DNA from: Aphrocallistes beatrix | Taxonomy: Eukaryota; Porifera; Hexactinellida; Sceptrulophora; Aphrocallistidae | DNA: 64,000 nt | NCBI GenBank assembly: GCA_963281255.1 | Contig: OY725491.1 | Location: forward strand, 310,001-374,000 | Direction of reading: 5' to 3' | Shown here: in pieces, positions 42,701 to 54,700 of the stretch | How positions within the stretch are numbered: position 1 is the first letter of the stretch | Layout of the letters: each line of letters opens with the position of its first letter | Made by a program: the position numbers and the translations under genes | Notes under the pieces: model-generated | Databases searched by the model: none | The model's input: the letters and a program-made list of their open reading frames with translations, nothing else | Told to the model about the DNA's origin: nothing

Positions 42701-45700
42701 TTTCCGGCCTGAATGGGTTATAAATAGCTACAAACCTTATATAGAGTATCCAATACTTTCTCTTTAGCCTGACTAACAGAATCCCAGTCCAGGAATGTAA
42801 TCGGAATTCCATTTCCCTCTCCCGTATCCAGGAAGCAGCAGAGTTTCTCTTCTTCTATCACGTGTCTGAGCAGTTTCTCCTCACTGAGAGAATACCGCGC
42901 CTCTCCAGTCACTACGTCGATTGGTCCTTTTTCCAGCTGCATTTTGACCGCTCGAAATAGTCGGTATAATGGTGTCCCGATATGGTCCTATATTTAGTAC
43001 AGTGAACTTTACTATGAACTCGTTGGGATATGAAAATTAACTAATTATAAAGATTTTGCCAATCCATGGTTCAAGTAATGTTATTTCTAGTCGTATGAAA
43101 TTAACCAATCAACTCACCCGTATGTAACCGTACAAACATATTGCCAGCCAATTGGTCAGCATTTTCTCTCCAATCGATTCGGTTCTTCTGAGTAGCATCT
43201 TCGGATTTTGCTGCGTCACAGATTTGTCTATCAGCTGGCATAGCAACACCTTCAAAATGTGTGTTGCGTAATCCATTTCCGTTATCAGACAGACCATGAT
43301 GAGGGATGCCACGTTGCACCTAAAATGTGATTAAGTTTAACTTGGATCAACAAGTGAAACATCGTTTGGAGTTTGAATAAAATACAGTCGACTCCGCTTA
43401 ATAGGGTCACATCGGTCAGATAACATTTTGTCCCGATTAAGCGGAGAACCCTATTAACCGAAAATATTTTGTATTAGTAGCTTCTATGTGTGAGAGCTAT
43501 TTCGGTCCTGCCAAAAGTGGCCCGATTAAGCGGTTGACCCGATTAACAGTGACCCTATTAAGTGGGGTCGACTGTATATAATACACATACGAACACCGTT
43601 GGGAACTGCATATAATGTTCTTATAACCGGCATAAATTATTTGGGGTATATGTCAACCGTTTTCTATGAGAATGTTATTATACCCGGCATCTACGGTACA
43701 TATATTCCTATTTCTAATAAGGAATGTTGAATCAGAATTAAGAAATTATTTTCGGAACCATAGGAAACTATAAAATTTGCATGTTCTATTCAAACTCCCC
43801 AAAACTGTAAGCGCAAATATTTTGCAACTTTGCTTATTTTACTTATACTTATGATACTATTTTTAGCTTAATTTACTCACTTGTCTTTTATTCCGAAATC
43901 TTCTTGACTTTCCATTACAGCGATAAAATGTATGAGAAAATCCTCGTTCATTATCAAATCATTGAATTGGATCATCGCCGGCGAAAATAAATTGTTCCTA
44001 TAAGGACTTCCAGTCTTTGAGAGGAGGTTATTCCCTCCTGGAAACAGAATGTTCATAAGGAATGTGCTTAGTTCCAAAAAGGGTATCTTACTTCCGGGTA
44101 TATCATGATCAAACTCATCAACACAGGTCTGTAATTCAGTAAAACCTCTCTTAGATTCTTGAGCTACTCCCATCTCCAGTTCTTCTAAGTTCTTCACCAT
44201 TCGATACAGTTTCACGTCTTTTTTCCTGGAATGTCTTGTGAACACAACCAAGCTTACAATGCCACTTATTAAGAAGATGGCACAGAGACAAATAACAACA
44301 GGGGGCAGGATCAAAATCCAGAGTTGAGAGGTTTGGGTGAGTTGGAGGTATCCAATATCTTTGTGAATGTTTCCAACTCTTGCCTATGCATTACATACAT
44401 GTGGTAAATACAATGGTATTCAAATATTACGTAACGTTACCCTAAGGTTAATAATAATACATATTTCTATGCTAATTGTAGAGTGTAACCATGGATTCGT
44501 TCATAAAATGATGTTACTATGATTACCTTTACAAAGAGCGGTTCGGTACTTCCTTCCCGGTTATCCAGATAACAGATAACCAGCTGTTCCTGTATGTGAG
44601 ATATCTGGCATTCTCTGTCCCCGGCAGATATCTGGAAATGATTGGCTGCCAGACCATTCAATAAGAAGTTGGAACCCTGGAAATAGATTGGATACATTGC
44701 ATAGTACATAGAAAATCACTTGCAATACAGTATTGTATCTGTTCTATTAATAGCTATGATGTTCTATAAATAGAGCTTACCTGTATGAGAATAGGTTCGT
44801 CTGGACTTTGAGTGAGGTTGGCTCTGAACTGGGAGAATTTCGGATCTGGATAGAGCATGAAGATAACGGAGCTGAGACCAGGGATATTTGGAACTGAGTC
44901 TAACTCCAACGCAAAAGAAAGTTCCAATCCTGTATTGTTGAGTGTGTTAGTTCCGATACTTAGTTCCGGTGTAGGACAAGATAGGATGTCTTCATTTATG
45001 GCTTCGCACGTCTGGAATTGAATAAAATTAAACTTTTATTAAAGTTGAAAAGAAGCATAACTTTGAGGTATACGTAAGGTGTCAAAAACCTAATTATATT
45101 TCAAATAAATTGAGCTGAAATATTTTTTAGGACAAATTTTTTTCCAACTTTGCAGTTAATCTTTTTAACACCTAGAATCTCATTTTGAGAATTACTCTAG
45201 AGCAGTAGTTCCCAGCTTGGGGTACATGGACCCATTAGTTGGTTAGACAGGACACTCCAAGGGATCCACGAGGTCTGAAATTTTGCATGACAGGTGTCAA
45301 CATAATATAGAAATTGCCATAGGGAGCCCACGGCCAAAAAAGTTTGAAAATCCCTGCACTAAAGAATTTGAATAAATATATACATATATTATGAACATAC
45401 AAACAAGCCGAACTTACAGTTCGTTTTTCGAAGTTGGAGCCCCTCCTCACTCGATTCGTCCTGTTTACAGAACTGATGTATAGGAATGCAGATTGTATTC
45501 CGTGGAAGTCTGTGCCTCTGATTTCCAGAGCCACTCCACCACTTGGAAACATTGAACTATAAGATGGACCAAGGATAAATGGATTAAATCCAATTCAACA
45601 TAGTACATATATAGATGGCTCTAGTTGTACAGAAGAATAGTATAGTAGTAGAGGTTGTTTGTTAACAAATTTCAGGAATATACATACCTTGGAATAACCT

Positions 45701-48700
45701 TGGTAACCGTCGGATCAGGGAGGTATGTGAACCTCAACAGCTCTCTTTCACTGCCTTGGCTGACAGATATCATCAAATCGTCTATTTTTAGTAACACAGA
45801 AGTTTGTCCAGGAGATGTTACACCTTGTGTGATGCATACCAATTTACTGTTATCAGATCTAAGGAAAATCAAAGCTTAAATTATGAAATAATCACCTTTG
45901 TTTGTTTGTTTGTTTGTTTGTTTGTTTGTTTGTTTGTTTGTTTGTTTGTTTGCTTGCTTGTTTGTGTGTTTGTTTATTTGTTTGTTTGTTTGTTTGTTTG
46001 TTTGTTTGTTTGTTTGTTTGTTTGTTTGTTTGTTGTTTGTTTGTTTGTTTGTTTGTTTGTTTGTTTGTATATACTATAACTTACAATGTCTCCAGAATAT
46101 CACAGTCTTTCGTTCCAATTTGAACTTTTGTTTCACTTCCAATCAACAACTTCTCTCCTGTCACTGTCACTTTGGTACTTCCAGAAACAGGTCCGAATTT
46201 AGGTTCGACTTGAAACACTTTTGGTTCGGAGTAAGTGTACAGGAGCCCAGTGATCAGCTGGTTTCTGTTTTTCAAGTTTATTCTCACTTCAAAGGTGTCG
46301 ATTAGGTTTCCTCTGGTGCGACACACCACACTATACAATGCATGATTGGATAAAAGTATGTATAGGACCTTGTGGCTATTTTAGAAGCATTCTGCCTAGA
46401 ATTAAATACACATTATTTTTCGATGTATCCATGGTCTGTGTAATATAGACACAAGATATCTTTACCGTTCAAATGATTTAAAACTTAATGGCAATAGTTT
46501 CAGTTAAAACTTTCAAACTCTAAATCTAGAATTTTCTAGTAAACACTGGAGTGATGTTAGTATTTATGTTTATTCTCATAAACGTACACTTTTCCTGCTT
46601 GATACAATTCTATATTTAGATCACAAGTACTGCCTCCGATAGCCACATTCAGAATATCGCTAGCTTGAATGCCGAGATTGCTGCCTCTGATCGTAACCAC
46701 TGTTCCACCTAAAAATAGAATTTATTAATAGATCGTAGTCCTATTTATAGCGAGGTTAAAATTAGAAATGTAGCGATTAATGGGAAAATACGACCAAAAT
46801 TGTTATAATTAAAAAAGCAAATATATGTTTAGAATATTTAAATAGTTGAAACTATGTATTTAAAGTTGGGTCTTTTTTTGCAACCCATGTTTACAAATCT
46901 TTCAACTTGTTTACTTGTTGTTTATTATTGACATAGTTACGCATTCTCTTTTTGGTATGTGAATATATCAACTCACCCAAATTAGGACCTTCATTAGGTT
47001 CAATACTCTCCAAACGAGCTGACGGACATATGTCCAGTGTCGAATCAACATTGTAGGTAGACTGGCAGTAAGGTGTGAAGTGGCACGTGTTGAGAGGTGT
47101 GCACCAATTGCACTTGTAGTTAGAGTATTGAGGTGTGAATTGGATCGCTTGACAAGCTGAACATTCATTAGCTAGATATCCACAGTCGTACGATGTTACT
47201 ATATATAGGATGTTATATAAATGCGAGTTATTTCCAATTATTATTTATAATATACGTATTTTATGTTTTATAATAGTTCATAATTGTATAGTTTCAATTT
47301 ATTTTAAGAATAACAAAATACAATAGAATTTTAGGTCACATTTTAAAGCCTTATATTTTGGTTTATACCAACAGAGTATTTTTAATTGTTTGAAAACAAA
47401 ATTGTCATCAATTTATAAAATACATTCTTGAAATTGTATAATTGTGTTCCAGTTATTGCAGCAACATCGTATGTTCTTCATAAAGATATCCACACATATA
47501 TATATTATGTCTAATAATATAAATCTTGCACGATAATATCATCAAAAAGGGCCACTCAGACACACAGAGATGATATAACACTCATGCTGGAGGTAAACTA
47601 TGCTAGTATCGTATATCTAATACTCCCACTTGAATTCTTAAAAAATCTGTTGACTCACCTTGAATATTTCCAACTGTTTCAATTGTGTAGTGATTATCCC
47701 ATACAACTCTAATGCTTCTAGAATATTCCATTACAGAGGTGGGATGGACTGGGAGTGTGATATTATTGCATACTATCATAGAGTGATTGATGTAACTAGC
47801 TTCATAAACCCTCTCAGCAATATAACACTGATATCCCGATGAAGATAGCTACAGTAATTAAGACATTATACTAATTGCTCCATTAGCTTCTAACAAAATA
47901 ACTAAACTTTGTAGAGGCGTTTTATAATGTATGGAAATAAGGTGTTTAGGAGTAGCGATGCCATACCAAGATTACTGGATACTTTCACCGTATAACAGAA
48001 TATAAACTTCTTGATTAAGTTAATAATAGAATCGCATTGAATTGCTAATTTAAGAAATTATTTGTCTATATCACTCGCCTCTTGCAATCGCCCCTTGCAA
48101 ATAATCATTCAATGAACACAACCAAGTTACAATTGTAACAGACCACTATGTGAGTGCAATTTTCTAGGACAAAATAATCCAAAATTCTTTGAAACCTCCG
48201 ATGGTGAACAACTCTGGTTTTACCCCGGATGGCTTGGGTTTTTTCTATTTATAATAAATATCCCGAATTTTTATGGCTTCCCCGCCCAAAAATGACTTAA
48301 ACCGCAATGACGCGACACATTCCAGGGGTAACGGAGAGTGAACACTTCGGTTAGTGAACAGAAACTCCCGAAGATGTTCAATACAGAGAGGTCTGACTGT
48401 ACTAAAAATAGAAAAACTAAAAATAGGTACACATCCTTACCTTTGGTTCAGGCAACTGTTCCCCTCTGATCATCATATCAGATGGCACCAGCACATGTAT
48501 CAACTGTGGAACCGTAGCACTGAATAAAGTAGGACATATTCCATCTGATTCTACTCGTGTGTCGCTGTCACATTGTCGAGATGTGTCCGTACAAGTGGTT
48601 GAGTGGATGCACCACGAGCAACTGAATGCACTGTCTTCAATGTTAGTACAGGAAGTGCATCTATTTATAGATATATAGATATATTCATATATTCATATTT

Positions 48701-51700
48701 ACATTCACACATAATATGAATAAACAAAGTTGCTCTAAAATAAACTTAAGAGACAAATTTGTATATGTGATGTCTATTTTTAGAATGGAATATGTAATAG
48801 AAAATATTTCCCGTACAATTATTCCAAGTATATTTTGTTTGTTACTATAATTAGAACACAAAATATATATACAGTCAGGGTCGCTTATTATGAACACCTT
48901 GGGGACCAAAAGTCTGTTCATAATAGAGAGACTTCATATTAAGCGAACTCGACCTAATACAAATCCTATGGAACCTGTTGAATTGGGACCAGAGAGTTAG
49001 TTCATAATAAACGAATGTTCATATTAAGCGAACCTGACTGTATGTATATAATTTGCCCAACTAATTCAATGAACTTTCTTACCTATCAAACTTGGAGCAA
49101 TCATAGAATCTGATTGGTTTATTCGCAGTAACAAATACCAAATCAGTATCAACATCTCTCAGTGACAGATATATCTCGACACTTGAACTCAGCACTTTTG
49201 TCTGATATTCATCAGGTAGAGGGCATCTGTAGGTGTCAGGTTGAAGTGGCATTAGTGTCGATGTGCCCAAAACTCCAAAGTCGCAAATAAATCCGTTTTG
49301 TCTGGATGGGAGGTCACTAGCGCGAACTGTTAAACTTTGCTAAAAATAGAAAAAATACAAAAATAGTAACATTCTTATCTCTATGATGCAATAGTGTGAA
49401 AATTTAAGAAAAATAAGGAATCAAATAAATTTTGTTTCAAATCAAAATAATTCTTCTTAAAATTTGTATTTCAAAGATTATTTATTAGATTAAGATGTTT
49501 CACTTACCACATTGCTATGGACTGATATGGTATCCAAGTTGTCTAATATTTGCAGAGAGACGCAAATTGATTGGTTGTCCACACTACTCATCCATGGTAG
49601 CTTAATACTCTCCCTGTAACACTCCGTCTCTTGAGTACAGCTGAGAAAGGAATGGTGAATAAAGCGAAGACATTTACAATCACAACACTGCAATTGCTCT
49701 ATTGTTTCAGGTTTAAGCCGATTTTGATTTTTTTGCTTATAATTCGAACTTAATTCGAACGTATTCAAACTGGGGTACACCGGCTCTCAAAATTTTATTT
49801 ATCGACACATCATTAATAATAGCATGGGTTAACTATTGGGGGTGCGCTTGGAAAAGAGTTTGAAGACCACTGAATAAACTACAAATTTGCTTTCAGTATG
49901 AAATACATTTTTGAAGTATATTCACTCATTTTCTTAAAATTAGCAACGTTTTCGCAATGATGGAATGTTACATCTGTTGGTATCTATTTTTAGACTCACG
50001 ATGTGAGTAGAGTGCACCATCCACAAGCTGGATCTTGAGTGAAGAGACAGCTGTCGCATCCTTTCAAAGTGTCACAGCTTTCAAAGGGCAATTTGTAAAT
50101 CTAAAAATATATAATTATTCTAATTATAAAATGATGTGTTGGATCATGAAATATTTCTGGTAGAATAAACATTGCCATATAAGATAGAATGGCCAATAGT
50201 ATTCAGTAGAACCTGACCAATAGAATTCTGTTACTATATACGTACATCATATATGTTTAGACTATAGTATTAAACGATGAGTTTCTAGAAAAGTATGTTC
50301 AAATTTGGTCTACATTTATTGGGAAACCTTGTTTGTATAAGATAAGGTTAAATTACCATAGCATCTGTTTCTACGTTGATTTCACTGTCAGTTGAGTCCG
50401 ACTCCAGTTTACGCGGGATATCAGGGTATATCCGGTATGTGTGAACCTTCTCAATTGAATTCTCACTCAATATCATCTATAAATAGAAATGTTACTAAAA
50501 TTAACTCATATTGTAGAGTACCGCTATCGTTTGTCCAATCATAATGAATACCGACAAATGCTACAAATTGAAAATTATATGCAATAATATCACTTGTGTT
50601 TTATTTAATAAATTATTCAAAAACTGAAATATTCAATCGTCTGTCTCAATGGTTTACATTGTTTAAACCTTTTAACATTCAAATAACATTAAACTTTCCA
50701 TTGAAGAAAACTTTCAATGGATTTTGAATCCTTTGAGAATATTAGCCGTGATGTGAGAATTAGCATAAAAGAATATTTACACTATAGAGTCTGAATTACA
50801 TAATTTAATTACAAAATAGTTTTAAGAACTGTCTTGGGTTAAAGTTGAGCAATTAATACATACCGATCTTGACAAATGGTGTCTAGGAATAATCATTATG
50901 AATCAGTAAAAACAGTTTTTTCATCGCCTATTCCTTTTAAGGATTTACATATGATTAAAAATAAGATTTGTTCTTTTGATGTGTCCAGATGTGAAACAGC
51001 ATAAAATGTTGTTGGAATTTGTTGTTGAAACCAAACAATGGGAGATATAATACGCTCATTGATAAGAGAAATCCAGACAGATTAGAGTGATATCTCAATC
51101 ACCAGAGCTGTCAACGATATTGTCACGGTAGAGTGATATCAAATCAAATTGTATGAGTGAACAGCTAAGCCTAGATCTCAGTTATTGATGTTGTAGTTCT
51201 ACGATTCGAGGGAAATTCCATATTCTCAATGCATTTGCTGTAATGTTTGAAGTAAAGAGTAATTGCTATAGCCTCTTTAAAAGGAAATAGGATTCTCTTA
51301 ATGTCTAGAAGCAATGAATCCATTATTATGAGAAGATTGTGGAATATTTCCAGTAAATAGGGCATTGATAGAAGTTGCAGAAACAACCAATGGCTGTGAA
51401 TCTTGCTATTTATAGAATTGATTTAATTTTAGTTCCTAACGAGTTGTAAGTTTTTTTTTGCAATTATAGCTACTTGTCAATATTTTAAATAAATGAAAAT
51501 TTGATGAGATGCTGAGATAGTAGCTAAAATTAGATGCATATTATATTGTATCTATTTTTAAAAGTACCTTAAAGACCTCTCCATTTGCTATTCCAAGGAA
51601 TACGAAATCCAATCCATTCTTTGCGAAACTCGTCAATCCTCTTATCCAAGTTCCGTCATTTTTAGAATAAATAGAATTCATTGTTAGAGTCTCCGACACT

Positions 51701-54700
51701 TCTAAACCACTTCTTAAATGCCCGCCTAAATTGCAGACACTGCCAACCTGAAAATAAGACTAAAATTCATTGGTTGAATTCAATCCAAATTGGAACCCAA
51801 TGATTCCATTAAAATTCCTATTGCCCATTTCGGTTGTTATAAACTAACCCTATCCAGTTTTCTGCACTGAGCTTGTCTGTTCCGCAAGAATCCAGCTTGT
51901 TCACCACTCTCTCCATTCACACATCTCAAATATTTCTCATTCATTAACTGATCGATTTCCGAAAGTTTGAAAACACACAAACTGGAGATATCTCCTAAAT
52001 AAAATCAATATTAAATTTATGTTAGAATATATCAAAAGTATAATTGTTAATAGTTGAGATTTAACCAGAAGCTAAATTCCAATAATATAAGGCGATTTAT
52101 TAGGAATTTCAAAGGATTTTGATAAATATGGTGAACTATCTACCTTAAATATTGTTTAATTTATGATATACCGTGAGGAAAATAAGATTGTTGGAGGCAT
52201 TTTCTAGTTTCAGAAACAGATAATTGTGAATCCAACTTTAAAGAAAGATTTCTCAGTTGATCAAGTACCAGTATATACCTTCAAGCGTAACAATATATTA
52301 TCGCTGCATTTTTTGCAATTAATTCTCTCATTCAATCAACTACTACTATTGTTCAGAATACTATTCAAGCATTCAATCATTTGGCACATGAGTGTTTAGC
52401 AAGTCATAGTATACAATGTAGTGAATCTTCATTGTTTCCTATGAACTTGTAGTTTAGATAGAATGATGAATCTATATATATCTCATGTTTACCTGTAGAG
52501 AATGTAATGATGAGTTTGTTGTTGTGTGTGTGAACGTGTGTAGCGAATAAGGCTTGGTTTTCATTCGGTAAGCACGAGATGGGAATTTCATACTTGGTTG
52601 CGAAGTCGTCATTGTAGAATGTATCATTGCCACATATCTAACAGTAAGATTAGAGAGGTCAACACCCGTACATCAATTACATACTACATTCAGTTACATA
52701 CTACATTCCATTAATCACAGTTGTATCCAGGAACGAAGTCATCCCTTTACACATAAATTGATGGTGAGTGGGTTAATTGCATAATTATTACGGTTGTTCC
52801 AGATGTTTAATTGCTTTTAAGTGGAAAGTAATACTTTATCGGAGAAATACTGTGTAAATATGACTAGATGATATGAGCAGTGGTCCCAATCGAGGGTCCA
52901 TGGACCCCTTAGTGGTCCACAGAAGATCAGGGGGTCCACAGAATATAAGAAAATTGCTATAGGGGGGTCTACAGCTAAGAAAGGTTGAAAAACAGCTGAT
53001 CTATAGAATCAACTGGTTCTGGTTTAAAGGTTTTCTTACACAACCAATTTTTCATTCAAAACTGCTGGAGCGTAACTTGGGTAAGAAATGCTATATTAAA
53101 AGCAGTTAATCAAGCATTAAAAATCCATTTTGTCAGCGGATGATCTATCATATGGTGAAACCATTTCAATTCTTAGATATAATTTTTTGAATATTTGAGT
53201 TGAGAAATGATGGAGAATGGATACTATTGAAACCACGCAAGAGAACTCCTACATTGTTCAAGATTTGAAATTTGATACAATACTTGTAGCCATCAGTCTC
53301 TGTAGTCAGGTGGAATGCATTCTCATTCATAGACAACTGTCTCATGGTGGATGCAGCGTGTGGCATTACACACATAGTTCTACATTCTATTGTTGCATTC
53401 TGATGTTAGTGTTATCAATTCCAATTGATCATTACTATAGGAAGCTCGTTACTGGACAGTATTCAAATTTAAACTTCGTACTCGAATGTCTAAAGATCTT
53501 GCATTCTTAAGCAATTCGATTAAATGCCTTAACTACAGAGAATTTTAGATTATCCTTGCATGTACGATTTTAATACTACATTCGTTTCTAAATTTAAGTT
53601 ATCGAAATCATGAAACACATTTTGGTTACCACAAATTTGGATAGCAATGTGGAGTTATTTTGAAATATAAAGTTTAATTATTACTAAATTATTCAAAAAG
53701 TGAATTACTTACTCTGACAATTCTGACTTCTTTCACTGTTGATAGGTCATTTTGTTGATTAACCACAAAGTAAACAAACCCATTCCTCTCAAAAACATAT
53801 AAATATTCTCTATTTATCCTCGATAATTCGCGAAATCTTATTGGATCTCCTGAGAGAGATTGAAAGTTTTGGGTAAATTGGAAAAGATCAAATTCTGACA
53901 TTCTGTCTTCCTGAGTTTCAGTTCCAATTGGAACTGACTGTCCAATGTAAAATTGAATAGAATCAACTGAGCTTTGTGATCCAATCAAATTGCTCGGTTC
54001 TGTAAGAGGAGGGTTGAGCAAGGAGCTGTGGTTTATAAGTTGTTGAAATGTCTCTCTGTTGTAAATGTTCACATTCCCAAACTCATCAAACGTTGCCAAG
54101 AAAGAATCATAAGTATGCATTCCAACAATACTCGGGTTATTGCTGATATCTAAAAATAGAAAAAGAATTAATTAGTCGGATGTAGCCAATCAAATCTTAT
54201 CAACAAACTGAAACCACATAAACTCTTCAATAAGATTACATTTCAACTATCTTCTTAGTGATGGTAACTGTAGTATGGAATGTTGATACTAGTCAAACAT
54301 CACTTCTCTCTAATCAGCTTAATGATATAATGCAGGCTTCTTTGCTTAGCAATTCAGATGTCTGATGCAATCATATAATTGAGGTTTCAAAATCTCGTAC
54401 AATTACCATTGCACATATATGGGAAATATTTGAAATCGATCTTGATTGTTTAATGGATTCGCATTATTGGGATTCTGGAACCGTTTAGCTTATAAATTTG
54501 AGGTGTAATACAATAGTATTTGTGGGTGATGCTTCCAAATTTTGATAAAAGATGAGAATGAATGCAATTATGGTTTTAATGAATGGTAAAAGAGGAATCT
54601 TGTGGAAATCAATTAAATGAATACATTCAGTATAAAGTTAATTCCCACTAACATCTACTCCAAGGGAAAAGCAAATTTCAATCAGAATTCGTTTTGAAGC

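Noticed and set aside
45804-46305. FVCLFVCL-repeat frames
   Set aside because: Produced by a (TTTG)n microsatellite in plexin intron 15; the unique part overlaps plexin exon 15 on the other strand.
47660-47842. Plus-strand 60-codon frame
   Set aside because: Antisense of plexin exon 12, which is required to keep the frame between exons 11 and 13.
53166-53510. Frames on both strands in plexin intron 3, considered as an extra Sema exon
   Set aside because: Exons 3 and 4 join in phase with normal splice sites, and neither frame resembles Sema sequence.
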